Shown here: piece by piece, positions 43,371 through 56,225 of the stretch | How positions within the stretch are numbered: position 1 is the first letter of the stretch | How the letters are laid out: every line of letters begins with the position of its first letter | Origin: Lepus europaeus | Lineage: Eukaryota; Chordata; Mammalia; Lagomorpha; Leporidae | DNA: 64,000 nt | Assembly: GCF_033115175.1 (NCBI RefSeq) | Contig: NC_084837.1 | Coordinates: 12,166,266-12,230,265, forward strand | Direction of reading: 5' to 3' | The notes under the pieces: generated by a model | The model's input: only the letters and a program-made list of their open reading frames with translations | Told to the model about the DNA's origin: nothing | Databases searched by the model: none | Made by a program: the position numbers and the translations under genes

Positions 43371-44110
43371 GGTAGGTTTTGGTAGTTTCTAGCATTGGTT
43401 CGTTTAATCTGTTATCAAATGTATATGCACAGAGCTGTTCACGGGATTCACATATTACCTTTTTAGTGCCTGTATCATGTGCGGTAGTTGCTGCACTGTT
43501 GGAGCTGTCCTGTTGGAAATGTGCCAAGTTTCTTCCATCTGTAAGTTTGTGTCTTTCACCACACTTGGGATGTTTGTAACCAATCTTTCATCAGATACTA
43601 GTTGAACACCACCACCAGTCTTTCTCTCCTTCTGCAGCTTGAATGATACAAACACTGGGCCTTCCAGTTATCCCACAGTGTCCTGCTGCTCTGTCTGTTA
43701 ACTCCTTTTTCTCTCTGTTCAAATCATTTCTATTCACTTCTCTCTGTTCAAGTTTACTCACTGTCTGTGTTCCATTCTGTGGCTACACCCATGCAGTGAG
43801 TGATTTTATTTATCTTGTTTGTCATAGCTTTCAGTTCTATAATTTTCATTCGATTTTTATTTTCTACTTTGCTGAGATTTTCAGTCCTTCCTTTTATCTC
43901 TAGAGTTCCTGTTGACTCTCTGAAGGAGGATTATAATAGCTGTTGGAAGTCTGATAATTCCATCTGTGTGGCTTCAGGGTGGGTGCCTTTGTTTTTTCCC
44001 TCATAGGCTGAGATTCTTCTAATTCTTCAAATGCAAGGCGTTTGGGGTTGCAGCCTGGACAATTTGAATATTATGAGGCCTTACTTATGCGCCTTATTTA
44101 AATCCTAAAG
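43371..44110 (-). mobile_element. LINE-1 remnants, antisense
   Basis: 43371-43470 resembles antisense ORF2 (TTTTGGTAGTTTCTAGCATTGG). 43740-44110 resembles the antisense 3' region (GATTCTTCTAATTCTTCAAATG, TGGACAATTTGAATATTATG). Confidence 0.7.
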
Positions 44111-44934
44111 AGAACATTGAGGAGCAGGCAGTTCTGACTCACAGTCTGTGGGCTGTGGCTCCAATGTTAGTCCCATTTGGACAGACTTGGCGAAAGTACT
44201 GGGATCCGTTCTTACGCATTGTGCACGCTCCTTCCAGATCTATCTTCAAGTTAGCTCCATTCTCACAGCCTGTGGTGTTACTTAGGGGCAGATCCAGGCC
44301 TCTGAGCCCAGAGTTCCTCCCTCTCCCACCACCCCCCACCCCCACCCCCACCACTACCACCATCCTTATCCTGTGGCCAGAAAGTCAGGGCTTTGGCTTC
44401 CCACTCCGCGGCCCAATTCCCGTGCCTGCAACTGCACCCAGGGCCTGTCTGTGGGAGGCCATCAGGAGAGGAGTCACAGATGTCACCCCATGTTCTTGGT
44501 GCCGTGGCTGGTTCGGGCAGGCACCTTCCCACCAGCCACCGTTACAGCTGTGGTCACACTGCTGAGGTGGGATTGCGAGGGGCTGTGGGGAGAGAGGAGA
44601 GAAGAATGACCGGGACATCTTCTCTTCACTCTCCGAGTTAGGAGTCCTCCTTCCTGCACCTGAGGTCGGGAGCTCCTCTGTGCCTCTCCGGGTGTGAGAG
44701 GCTTTGAAATGCGGCATGAGCGACTCCAGAGGAAAAGCAAAAGGGAAACAGGAGCTCTGGCATCATGCCCCCCTCCCCCTCCTCCCCCCACTTACCTCTG
44801 AGTCCTCAGACAGCAATGTGAGCCTGTCCCAGAGTCAGCTTCCCTCAGGGGAGAGACAGGGTGGAGGGTGCTGGCTGCGCGTTGCCCAGGTCGGAAACCT
44901 CCATCCTGTGAAACTTCGATTTCAAAGTCCACAT
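44111..44934. other. Unique DNA with a CCACC-rich tract
   Basis: CCACC repeats at 44325-44360; nothing else recognised. Confidence 0.45.
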
Positions 44935-45245
44935 TTGCCCAGCTCTGGAGCTGCCATCAGTTTCCTTCATTCACGGTTTCAATGTCTCCTTTCATTGTGT
45001 TTGTATTTGTCTTTAGGTTCTTGAAGCCAGGGACGGCTAATTCCGTCATCACCTATCACTCTCAATTTGTTTTTCTTTTGGTTATGGGTCATGTTTTCCT
45101 GTCCTTTTGCACGTCTAGTAATTGTTATTGCCTACTGGACTCAGGAACCTCACATTGTTGAATACCCAGATTCTGTTATTTTATTTAGAGAGTCTTGTGT
45201 CTGTTTAGAGAGACACTTAAATTCTTTGTGCATCAATTGAACCTC
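44935..45245 (-). mobile_element. LINE-1 3' region remnant, antisense
   Basis: AT-rich sequence like antisense L1 3' UTR (GGTTATGGGTCATGTTTTCCTG, TTTTGCACGTCTAGTAATTG). Confidence 0.6.
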
Positions 45246-45735
45246 ACAGCTGTCTGTTCAAGTCCCAGCTGCTGCACTTTTGATCCAGCTCCTTGCTAAT
45301 GCGCCTGGGAAAGCACAGTGGAAGATGGCCCAAGTGCTTGGGCCCCTTACCCACGTGGAACCAGTCCTGGCTCCAGGCTTCAGCTTAAAGACTAAGCAAC
45401 TATTCGATGATAGGCTTTGGGATGGGCATTTGGCAGAGCTGTTAAGATGTTATGTTGCTGTTAAGGTGCCCACATCCCGTATTGGAGTGCTTGGGTGCAA
45501 GTCCCTGCTCTGCTTCCAATTCCAGCTTCCTGCTGATGTGCACCCTGGGATGCAACAGGTGATGGCTCAAGTCCTTGGGTCCTTGTCACCTATGTGGGAG
45601 ATGCAGATTGAGTTCTGGGTTGCTGGCATTGTCCTGCCCCAGCTCTTGCTGTTATAGACATTTGGGGAAAGAATCAGTAGATGGAAGATCTCTCTCTCTC
45701 TGCCTTTCAAATTCAATAAATAAATAATATTTCTA
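45246..45735 (+). mobile_element. Two adjacent sense SINE copies, diverged
   Basis: 45246-45390 is a truncated C-SINE middle. 45418-45735 is an older full copy with a different head (GGGCATTTGGCAGAGCTGTTAAG) and an AATAAATAAATAAT tail. Confidence 0.75.
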
Positions 45736-45822
45736 ACAGTATCTGTAATGGACTTTGAAAGCAAATTTGCAGTCCTTATTGTTATTACAAAAGTGATACT
45801 CACTCTTTGTTGAAATGTGGGG

Positions 45823-46501
45823 CATAGGGGTCAGAGTTGTGGTATAAAAGGTAAAACCGGCCGGCGCTGTGGCTTAACAGGCTAATCCTCCCTTGCGGCT
45901 CTGGCACACCAGGTTCTAGTCCCGGTTGGGGCGCCGGATTCCATCCCGGTGGCCCCTCTTCCAGTCCAGCTCTCTGCTGTGGCCCGGGAAGGCAGTGAAG
46001 GATGGCCCAAGTGCTTGGGCCCTGCACCCGCATGGGAGACTAGGAGAAGCACCTGGCTCCTGGCTTCGGATCAGCACAATGCGCCAGCCGCAGCTGCCAT
46101 TAGAGGGTGAACCAACGGCAAAAAGGAAGACCTTTCTCTCTGTCTCTCTCTCTCACTATCCACTCTGCCTGTCAAAAAAAAAAAAAAAAAAAGGTAAAAC
46201 CGCCATCTGCACCACTGGTATCCCATATGGGTGTTGATTAGAGGCCTAGATGCTCCACTTCTGATCCAGCTCCCTGTTATTGCACCTGGGAAATCAGCAG
46301 AAAACGGCCCAAGTGCATGGGCCCCTGCACCCATATGGGAAACCAGGAAGAAGCTCCTGGCTCTTGGCTTCAGCCTGGCCTAGTCCTGGCCATTGCAGCC
46401 ATCTGGGGAGTGAGCCTGTGGATGGAAGCGTGCTCTCTCTCTCTCTCTCTTTCCAACTCTAACTTTCAAATAAATAAATAAATCTTTGGGTAAAGAAAAA
46501 A
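45823..46501 (+). mobile_element. C-SINE (outer) split by a younger SINE
   Basis: Sense head at 45823-45858, remainder at 46193-46501 with a CT block and AATAAATAAATAAATC tail. Confidence 0.85.
45859..46192 (+). mobile_element. C-SINE (GGCTAATCCTCC subtype), nested
   Basis: Sense copy with 9-bp target repeat GGTAAAACC (45850-45858, 46193-46201), inserted in the same orientation as its host SINE. Confidence 0.9.
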
Positions 46502-49500
46502 AAAAAAAGAGCATCATGGCAAACTCCCTCTGCAAGAAGAATCACCCAGGACTTTACTGTCATGGCTAAACCTGCATCCGCTCTTACCAAATATCCAACT
46601 CTTCTCTAAAAGTGAATGCACAGGGCGTGACTTGTGAAGGATTGTTTCTGAGTCTCACCAGCAGGAGGAACTGATGGGAGAAAGGGGGAGAAGAGTTTTG
46701 GCAAATACTTGCCCGCTGCTCTGGGTACAAGTTCCCAGATTCCGGCTCGCGGCTGAGTCGGTGGCACGGGTGGGGGCCGCCTGAGAAGCCTCTGCGGGCT
46801 GCGCTTGCTGGGGATGGCAGGGACGTGCCTTGTTTCCCTCCCGCTTGCGTGAGGCACGGAGAGAATCCGTCCACCATGGCGCCCGCTCCTCCGGCAGCCT
46901 GCCACCTGCTTGAGGTGGGTGGCACACAGGAGCCCTCAGGACCAGCTGTCCCAGGAGTCAGTCTTTCTGGATGCATCCATTTGTGATGCTTGTGCTCATT
47001 TCCTATCAGGAAGATACTTGAAGCAGGCTCAAATAAAGACAGCAATTCATGGATACTATTGCACAGATAATTTTTCAGAGGCAAGTTATAAAAAGAGGCT
47101 AACTTGCACTATGAGACTTGAGACAGTGAGTGGTTAGTTGCTGTGAGTAAAAAATAAAAATAAAAAAAGGAAAATGAGAGTACCTTAAACTCTGGCTATC
47201 TAACCCCTAACAGAAGCCCTAGGGGTGGACACGGTTCCGAAGTCAGAGCAGGGATGATGTGTGCGCCCCAGCAGCACAGAGAGCGCCACCTGTTACCACG
47301 CACGTCTGAGTTTCTACAGTGAAACAGGTGAATATTCCGACTCTGCCTGTCTGGCAACGTTGCTGTTGCCACCAACTTGGGGGAAAAGCCTCGGTTTGCA
47401 CACTGCCCGTCTGTAATCCAAGCAGCTAATCTATCCCTGGGGAGGCAGGAATGTTTTCCCAGCTTGGCTCCTAATACCATGTGAACCTCCAAGATGTTGC
47501 ACCACAAGCAGGCAAGCTCGCTTGTGGAGTTCTTTTTTTTTTAACCAAAAAAATGCGATTTCAACAAACTTTACCCTAGGCTCCTGGAGGGGCATCTGGC
47601 CTGCCGCCAGCACACAGGGGAGAGAGGGAGGGGGCAGGGCAGGGCCTAAAGGGGGCGACCCTCTGCCCTTCAGCAACACATGGGTGGGGGCACAGAGGTG
47701 GCGGGGCCTGAATACTGGGAGGATGGGGGAGGCTCTGCAGGGGCAGGGCCGGCTGCAGGGCGAGTCTGGCTATGGGTGTTCAGCTGGGTCTGGAGCAGGA
47801 AGCTCCATGCTCCAGGCTCCAGGGCCATCCCTTGGGCGTGGCCCTCTTCCCTCCTTGGGGTGTGGCCTGACCCCCTGGGAGATGTGGTGAGAGATGTGAC
47901 AGTCCAGCAGCACACAGCAACCCGCTTCTCCCCAGGGGTCTCTTTTATCAGAGAGGAGCCCCCAGCAGACTTGTGTTCAGACCTCCCGTGCAGGCCCCAG
48001 CCCCCAGTAAGAGGGTGAGAGCAGAGGGGTCGGCAGTGACTGCTCAGATCCCTGAGTTCCTCGGGGAGGAAGCGTGGGCCTCACACCACCCGGAGAAGAG
48101 GACAACCCTGGGCCAGCCAGCCAGGGCCAGGGGCCAGGTGCAGGGGGGCCAAGCAGAGACGGAGGGAGGGTGCTCTTGCAGCCCTGGGTGGGGGTGCTAG
48201 GACACCAGCAGACACTGCCAGAGCAGCAGCTGTGCCTCTAGCACTTGGGAAGAGGCTAGAAGCCCCCCTCCCCCACACCGCACCTATATTGGAGCTGTTG
48301 CCTCAGCCTGGAGGGCTCCCAGGGAGGCTGCAGGGCCTGGGGTCCCACAAGAGGGAGGAGGGGTGCAGGTGCAGCCCCCCACTGAAGACCCAACAAAGCT
48401 CCCTTCAGGGCTGCAGGCAGGGCACCCCCCCCCCACCTCTGCATGGGCTGTGTGCTTCTGGGCTGCAGAACTGGGGGGCCCTTCCCTCAACACTCCAGAC
48501 ACCAAACGGGGGTCCTACAATTAATTCTGACCTGGTCCACCTGGAGAGACCCTCAGGTCCTGCAGAGTGGGCACAGTCCCTCAAGGACACACACACCACC
48601 CCCACCCCCCACCCCCCCCCCACCCCCACCCCCCGCCTCTGATGCCCTTGTTGTCCCTGTGCTGGGTGACTCACGGAACTCACACTTGCTGGTTTATTAC
48701 GAACCGAGGATGTTATAAAGGAACCAGATAAAGAGCCAGGTGTCCGGGTCTGGAGGGCAAGGTGCACAGGAAGGGGTGCAGGGCTGCCCCGCCCACTGGG
48801 CACGCCACCCTCCAGGAGCCACCCCTTGGAACTGGGGCTCTGGAAAGAAGTCCTCTTGGGTGTTTGTGGAGGAACAACTGATTGCGCCATTGGCTGCGGT
48901 GAGCAGCTCAGCCCAGCCCCTCTTCCTGCCCCAGAGGCCGAGGAGCTGGGACTGAAAGCTCCACCCCTCTGCTCACAGTTTCCCAGCGAACATGGAGGGG
49001 GCCCCCAGCCCCAGTCACCTCCTTAGCATGCAAGAGGCAGTTCCTGTCTTCAGCAATTCCCTAAGTTTGGGAGCTGCACGCAGGAAGGGGTGAAAACTAC
49101 AAAGAGCCAAGATTGGCTTCTGGTTACAACACGGAGTCACAGGTGCCCTTAGGGGACCCTGCTGGGCGGGGCCAAACAACTGGGTGTGATATCCTCCCTC
49201 CGTCTACCTTGACCCTAGCAGGCCAAGGTAGCAGGCCCACCACTGTGCACACCTGTGGGGTGGCCTGTGTAGGCCTGGGGGGTGGGGCGACTAGCAGAGA
49301 AATTCCAGGTGCCCATGCCTGCTGCTTGGCCCAGAAGTTGCACAGGGCAGGCCCGGGAGCTGCTCAGGGTGGGCACAGACCCCTCGCCAGTGGGGAAGGA
49401 CACTGCAGGAGGGAGACACCAGGACAGGGCTCCTCTTGCTGGCTGAGGGTGGCGCTGGCCTCCCTGCAGCAGGTGACATCAAGATGGAGGGAGATCCGGG

Positions 49501-49895
49501 GTCTGGCCTGGGCCAGGAGGAAGACAGTGCCTCTTCACCCAGATGGGCATGCATTCCTTTTGTATGAGTTTGGGGCATTTGTAAGCATTTCTTAAGCGGC
49601 TTCCTCTTCTCTCTGTAGGGGGTGCCTCCCCCTACACCGGCCACCCCACCCCCACCCCACCCCTCGGTTATTCTGGAGCACAGGTAGTGCTGTTTGGAGG
49701 CTTGCAAAGGAGAGGATTCCCCAGGAGCAGAGCCTCCGAGCAGCACCTGTGGTGTTTGCTGTCTTGCTGTGAATTGGCTAGCGCCTTAAACACGCCTTGG
49801 GTTGCTCCTGGAGGTCAAAGCTCTGAGGGCCGGGAGTCCTGTCCCCCTTCAGCCAGGTAGGCCCAAGCCAAGGCCCTGAGTTAAAACCACCTGTT
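46502..49895. other. GC-rich unique DNA
   Basis: No gene supported. A GGCAAC-6 bp-GTTGCC inverted motif (RFX-like half-sites) is at 47353-47370, poly-C at 48590-48640. Confidence 0.45.
48590..48640. repeat. Poly-C-rich tract
   Basis: Near-pure (CCCCCA)n; the G-rich complement could form quadruplexes. Similar C-runs occur at 25880-25905 and 58420-58482. Confidence 0.8.
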
Positions 49896-50204
49896 GCGGG
49901 CCCGGTGCTATGGTGTAGCAAGTGAAGCCGCCACCGGCACTGCCAGCATCCCATATGGGTGCCCAGTTCGAGTCCCGGCTGCTCCACTTCCGATCCGGCT
50001 CTCTGCTTTGGCCTGGGAAGGCAGTAGAGGATGGCCCAAGTCCTTGGACCCCCTGCAAGAAGCTCCTGGCTCCTGGTTTCAGATAGACACAGCTCTGGCC
50101 ATTGCAGCCATCTGGAGCGTGAACCAGCAGATGGAAGACCTCTCTCTCTGCCTCTACCTCTCTGTAACTCTGCCTTTCAAATAAATAAATAAATCTTAAA
50201 AAAT
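49896..50204 (+). mobile_element. C-SINE
   Basis: Sense full-length copy flanked by CACCTGT (49888-49894 and after the A-rich tail). Confidence 0.9.
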
Positions 50205-53200
50205 AAACACCTGTCGGCAGGAAGGGAGGGAGCATGGGGCTGGCCGGGGCTGGGGCAGGCCCAAGTTTGGCTCTGCTCCACTGGTGGGCCCTTCCTGTGT
50301 CCCCTACGCCTCACTCTGTGCCTTGGGGCTGAACCCCTTAACCCTGACAATGCTGGGCTCGAAAGCAGAAGAAGGCAGTGCTAGAGACAAAAGGACCAGG
50401 CTCTGGGGTGCCCCCAGTCACCCTGGGTGACCGGCTCCTCCCCCTCGACCTGCCTGGCTCACAGGGTTAGCGGTCAGGATGCAGAGGCCCGGGGAGGAGG
50501 AAGGCGGCAGGGCACACCCGTCCGGCGCGCCCACCCCCTGCGGTCATGTGCTGGCCGCCACAGAGGCCCACAATGGGGCTTTGTACGGCAGCTGGCTCAG
50601 AGCACACAGTCCGGTGTCTGGGCAGCCCTGGCCAGCCGGTGGTGCCAGGCCTGACTGCCAGAGATGCCGGGCTGAGGGTGGGGGATTCGCCCTGCTCAAC
50701 CCCTCCAGGGCCCGGGGCCAGTGCTCTCCAGGAAACACCTGGGCTGGCCTCAGGGCCACTGGGAGCCCCTGGGGCTGGGGCAGGGGAGCGGGAACCTTCC
50801 ACAGAGGCCTGGCTTCAGTGTCCCCACGGGCAGGGCCACCCACTCCAGCCTGCCTCTGGGATTCCCCAAAGAGCCCCCCAGCCCCGCCCCTCTTCTCCTC
50901 CCTCCCCCGTGAAATGGGAAAAAAAGATGACAAGATGACAGAGCGGTCGGATTTTATAATGCTGTTTGCACTTTTTGGAAACATGTGTTTTAAAAAATGT
51001 TTGAATGTGATCACATTCTTTTTAAATGAAGTGATTGTGGTAGATGGGGGAGGCTGATGTGTGGCAACACCCTTAATTGGCAAAATAAAAAGTTGGCAAT
51101 TCGGTTTTCATTTTTTCCTTTTAATTTAATTCATGAAGCCCCAGCCATGGACCCCTCAGCGCTGGCAGGGTCACTGGGCAGGTGCACGTGGGGTGGAGGC
51201 CCCTGGTATTAAGGAACTGGGTTGAGGTGGGGGGTTCTTTTGGGTCCAGGGTCCCTCCCCTCTTTACCAGGGATGCCCTGTGGTGCTCTCCTCTGGCCTG
51301 CGTGGGGCAGGTCTGGGAGTTAGGGCAGGATCAGGGGCTCTCAGGAAACTCCCTGCTGGGTTCTCCCCTGGACAAGTATGGGTGGTGTCCATCGGGTGGT
51401 GTCTGTCACCGGCAATCTGCACCCACCCTCTTCAGCAGTCTGGAACAGGCCTCATCTCACCTAAGTAGCTAGGCTGGCAGCAGAGACAAATCGCAGGGAC
51501 CAGCCCCTGCCTCGTGGGACCGCGGCTCTGTGTGGGGGGAGGGGACAGCTCCTGTGGCCATCTGCACCAAGGCTTTCCTACAGCCCGGCCCACCCGATCT
51601 TATCAGGCCTGAGCTGCCCCTGGGGATCAGGCGGCTTGGAGAGAGGGCCTCCGGGGAAAATGGCTGAACCAGGCTGGGGGATGTCTGTTCTGGTTCTTCT
51701 TTTCAAATGACACGCTGGTGTGTCCCACCATTTAAGAAGAAAAACCCTCAGATATTTTTATTTCCTTTTTGAATGGGATTTGCATGGAGGTTTTTAAAAA
51801 TGCAAACGAGGCCTTTCTATTTGGGCCTGATTCTCACAGGGTGTTTAACCCATTTCGTGCTGTGAATAATTAGGTAAAGTAGTTGCCCAGACGGATGGGG
51901 AGAAACACGCCAGGCCTGAGGGCTCCCTGCTCTGGGAAATAACAGAGTGGTGGCGCATTCAGGGACACCAGGCAAGAAAGTTCGGGGCTTGGTCTTTCTG
52001 TGTGTGATAGCTGGGGGGTGTTGGGTGGGAGTCAGCACAGCCTCAGTGGACACTGGCACCCCTGTGTGGGAGCCCCAAGCCCAGCCCCAGGAAGTTGACC
52101 ATCTAATAGGAAACCCAGTGGGCAAATGGACAGAAACAGCCAGGAGCAGTCGCACAGTGCCCAGGTTACTGGGAGAACAGAAAGAAGAGGCGCAGATGTG
52201 TGTGCCTGGGGAGGGACAGGTTGGGGCCAGCACCTGGGGAGTCCGTGAGGAATGTCCATCCTGCAAAGTGCAGCCTGCTGCCTGGACAGAGGGTCCTGCT
52301 GTGTTCCCCAACCCGGCTGGCTGTGCGCGCAAATAACCCAGGAGTCCCTGCCAGGAAGTCAGGTGTGGCTGGTAGAGTGGCTGCCGGCAGGCGGTGGAAG
52401 CCAACCCGAGGCCAGCAGGTCCCGAACAGCCTGGGAAGTGCAAGTGTGGGAGCTTTCTCATCTGTAAAGTGGAGACTTGGTGGGGGGAGGGAGGATAAAA
52501 TTAGGCACAGAGCAGATCAAATTCGAAGATACCCAAGGAAATCATGTCACTGGAATCTTCTGAGAGTGCAAGGCTGCTGGGAGGGGGCAGGGTGGGCATG
52601 AGTGCCAGGCACCGAGGGGGCAGAAGGGCACAGCGGGACAGAGTTCAGACCAGGGCTGGAGTGCTGGGCTGCGTGCCCAGGGTGGCCACACCACCTTCCC
52701 CTGAGCAGCGGGTGTCCCTGCTTGGCCTGGTTTGGCCATGAGAGAGAGAGAGCCCTCCTGTTGCCAAGGAGCCCCAGAGCTTTCTGTGTCAGAGATGAGT
52801 GGGGGGCCCTGACCCCTTGTTTTCTCTACAGCACCCTGTGCGCAGCTGGGGTGAACAGGTGCCCTTGGCTTCCAGGTGTCGGACAGGGAGGAATGGACAA
52901 AGTTCTCCTAGACGGGCCGGGGGCGTGCTGAGTCAAGCGCTGTGAGTACTGAACTAAGCAGGGGGTGCTGAGCGACCCCCTTGGATGGATCTCCGACGGG
53001 GTGGCCTCACAGCCACGGGCCCACAGCTGTCCTGGAAGCCCCAGAATGCCTGTGGGAGTGGCCTGGGAGGCAGCATTTCAGCAAAGAAGCATCCTCTCAA
53101 CGAGGACCAGCCTAAGGCAAAGTTTGATGTCTGAATGACAGATGCTTAATCTCTCACAATGTTTCTAGAGCTTTTGGTCAAGAGCAGGGGAACTTTTGGA

Positions 53201-53685
53201 AGGGAGTTATAAAGGGGACCCCTTTCCAGACGAGACTTTTCCAGGGCCCCTAAACCAGAGGAATCACCCCGCCTTAACCCTCACCCCACTCCAACAAGGT
53301 GGGGTTGTGCCAGCAGCCCCTAGCCGAGCCACGCCGCAGCCTAGCCCGGGCCACCTGGTTAGAAGGGAGACTTCAGGCTCCTGGACCCCTACCTCTCCAG
53401 CCCGCTCCCCCCTCCCAAATCCGGGAGCAGGAGATAGAGCTCTTCCTGCAATGGGAGATGGTACGTTACCACGGGGGTCTGGGAAAGGGGGTGGGCACAC
53501 AAATCCATCGCGGGGTTTGGGGCTTGTCTCTAACTCCCCTCACCCCTAACCGACAGGAGATGAGGCCCAAGAGGGCACCTTTCAAAGCTGCTGCGCAAGA
53601 GGTGGTTTTACCCGAAAGCATCAAGGATTTGACCAGCTGTTCAGCAGACTCGCGTGTTTGAGATTTTACTTTTTATCTGATTTTA
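50205..53685. other. GC-rich DNA with AT-rich islands
   Basis: Two compact AT-rich islands (50930-51135 and 51720-51900) stand out from GC-rich surroundings and are not recognised repeats. No gene seen. Confidence 0.45.
51720..51900. promoter_or_regulatory. AT-rich island with a POU octamer
   Basis: A compact AT-rich block in GC-rich DNA with a perfect octamer ATTTGCAT (51778-51785), a second near-octamer on the other strand (51800-51807) and AATAATTAGG homeodomain-like sequence. No repeat recognised; a possible conserved non-coding element. Confidence 0.35.
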
Positions 53686-53974
53686 TTTGATTTTTTATTT
53701 TATTTATTTGAAAGAGTTCCAGAGAGGAGGAGACACACACACACACAAACACACAGAATCTTCCACCCTCTGGTTCACCCCCCAGATGGCCACAACATCA
53801 GAGGCTGGGCCAGGCCAATGCTGGGAGCCTCATCTGGGTCCAACTTGGACCAACTTCTTCTGCTCTTTCCCAGGCACTAAGAGGGAGCTGGATCAGAAGC
53901 AGAGCAGCTGGGACATAAACAGGTGCCAGGGTCACAGGCAGTGACTTCAGGTGACCACCACGGTGCCAGCCCCT
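53686..53974 (-). mobile_element. C-SINE
   Basis: Antisense copy with an (AC)n insertion at 53733-53752. Confidence 0.85.
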
Positions 53975-53984
53975 ATAATTGTCT

Positions 53985-53985
53985 G

Positions 53986-54057
<72 letters not shown>

Positions 54058-54352
54058 TTTGACAGGCAGAGTGGACAGTGAGAGAGAGAGACAGAGAGAA
54101 AGGTCTTCCTTTTGCCGTTGGTTCACCCTCCAATGGCCGCCGTGGCTGGCGCGCTGAGGCCGGCGCACCGCGCTGATCCAATGGCAGGAGCCAGTTGCTT
54201 CTCCTGGTCTCCCATGGGGTGCAGGGCCCAAGGACCTGGGCCATCCTCCACTGCCTTCCTGGGCCATAGCAGAGAGCTGGCCTGGAAGAGGGGCAACCGG
54301 GACAGAATCCAGCTTCCCGACCGGGACTAGAACCCGGTGTGTGTCGGCACCG
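53985..54352 (-). mobile_element. C-SINE with (CTTT)n tail
   Basis: Antisense copy; its A-rich tail has become a ~65-bp pure (CTTT)n microsatellite at 53992-54056, likely polymorphic. The long Lys/Glu-rich ORF here is an artefact of this repeat. Confidence 0.9.
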
Positions 54353-55585
54353 CATAATTGTTTTTCTAAAAGGTGTTTGAAGTGATTCACTGTGGCATTT
54401 GGGGTGCCCCCACCCACCTGAACACAGCTTGAAAATTAACTGTTGAAGACTGACCCATCCTGACCTCCAGCCCAGCCCCTCTGAACTTCTATCCCAGCTG
54501 AGGGCTGTGACCTTAGCCCTGTAGCCCTCATGGGTGGGCGCCGGTGGTGGGCAGGGGAGACCAGGTTCTGACATGGTGATGGGCGGACAGTATAGTCTGT
54601 GTGTCAGCAGTGGGGACGAGACAGGAAGGCTGCTCCCTGGAGACTGCCCCCAACCCAGCCAGGCATAGATAGGAGAGGGAGGGCGCACAGGCCGAGAACC
54701 TGTGGATGGAAGACTGTGGGGGTACAGCTGTAGAAACTGGCAGGGACAGCACTGCGGCCCTCCAAGGCCCCAGACAGTCATGTGTGCCCCTGGCCCTGAC
54801 AGGGACCTGCAAGGACAGAAGGAAACTGCCTGCTGGGCTGGTGGGGCTGTGCTGAGCTGGCCACACCCAGAGGGCAGGGTTCATCTGCTGCCTGGGAGGG
54901 GGGTCATGGTCCAACCAGCACCGTCGTCGCTGGTGTGTGACATGAGGTCAGCTTTGTGCCACGGGGCAGGGCTGGCAGTCAGCTGGTGCCTTCCCCTGTT
55001 GGGGGGGGGGGGTGATAGAATGACTTTGCAGTCTCCCAGCTGGAAGGGCTGGGCTGAGGAGCTTGGAGAACACATGGACAGCAGGAGGAGGACTCACACC
55101 TGGGCCTGCGCACCTGTGAGCAGCTGGGCCACATTGCCCAAGCAGCCCGGGCTACCACCCTGCCCAAGTGAAGTGCAATCTGCCACCTTCCTCTTCTCCA
55201 GTCATTATTTATTTATCCGGAAGGTGCTTTGGTGACAGAAATTCAGGACTGCACACGGGCGTCTCTAATGAGGGCAGTTGAGAGCAGAGAAGGGGACGAG
55301 GCTCTCCCTCTGGGCCGACGGGAAACGCTAACAGCCTTGGTGCTGGCAAAGCTCTGTGGCTCCTTCAAAGCACGCTCCTGGCCTCTCTCTCGATGTCTCC
55401 TCCCAGCCATCGCAGCGCAGGAGTGAGGCAGGTGAGGTCCTCGTTTTACAGGTGGGGAGACTGAGGCCTGGGAGCCGTTGCTCCCTATGTCACAGAGGCA
55501 CCTGCCCCAGAAGCCCTGCTGGTGGCCTGCAGCCTCTTCCTGTGCCCTGACTGCTGCCCGCCCCTGAAAATTACAGCTGCCTGTT

Positions 55586-55599
55586 GTTGCCATGGCGAC
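55586..55599 (+). promoter_or_regulatory. RFX X-box-like palindrome
   Basis: GTTGCCATGGCGAC matches the RFX-family X-box (GTNRCC ATGG YAAC type) with one deviation. A weaker related site, AAACCATGGCAAC, is at 5766-5778. Confidence 0.45.
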
Positions 55600-56086
55600 C
55601 GGTTGTGTTATTCCATCCTGCCGGGCTGCGGGCCCCACCTCTCCCAAGATGTTCTGCGTGTGCAGGAAGCAGCCTCCATTGCTAAGGGTTTGCGTGTGTG
55701 TGACAGAGATGGCCCTGCCACGTCTCCTCCTCCCCCAGCCCCCGCTGCAGCATGGAGCACAGGTGTAAGGCCACTGTACCCCCATGCAGGACGCTGTGTG
55801 TCTCCCAGCTCCATGTGAGGTCGGTTCCCTGGGTCAGCACAGAGAGGCCGCGTGCTTGCTTCAGCAACAGTTCTCTGTGGATGGACCATAATCTATGTAA
55901 CCAAGCCCTGTGGGTGGACATTTGGGCCATGTCCAGTTTTTGGCTGTTGGGCACAAATCTGCAAAGAGCAACCTTGAACGTATGTGAGTTTGCACCTGTG
56001 AGAACCTTTGCAGGCTGCTTGTTTTTAAGTTCCTAGAAGCTGCCTGCCTGGAACCGAGTGTGTGCATTTCCAAGTTTGGTAAGTAC

Positions 56087-56225
56087 AAGGGACCTCAAAA
56101 ACTTCATGGAAAAAAAAGGAATTAAAAGGTAAGTTTATTTTGGCACAAGGATGTTGACATCGATACAAAGTCTTCTCACAGTATGCATTCTCCGCAAATT
56201 TTTGAAGACCCCCAAGTTGCTGTTG
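56087..56225. mobile_element. Unnamed short interspersed element, copy 2
   Basis: Shares the motifs of 24553-24700 (CAAAAACTTCATGGAAAA, GTAAGTTTATTTTGGCACAA). Family not identified. Confidence 0.4.

Noticed and set aside
53798..54781. 327-codon open stretch with Lys/Glu repeats
   Set aside because: It reads through a C-SINE and its (CTTT)n tail; the repetitive protein is an artefact.
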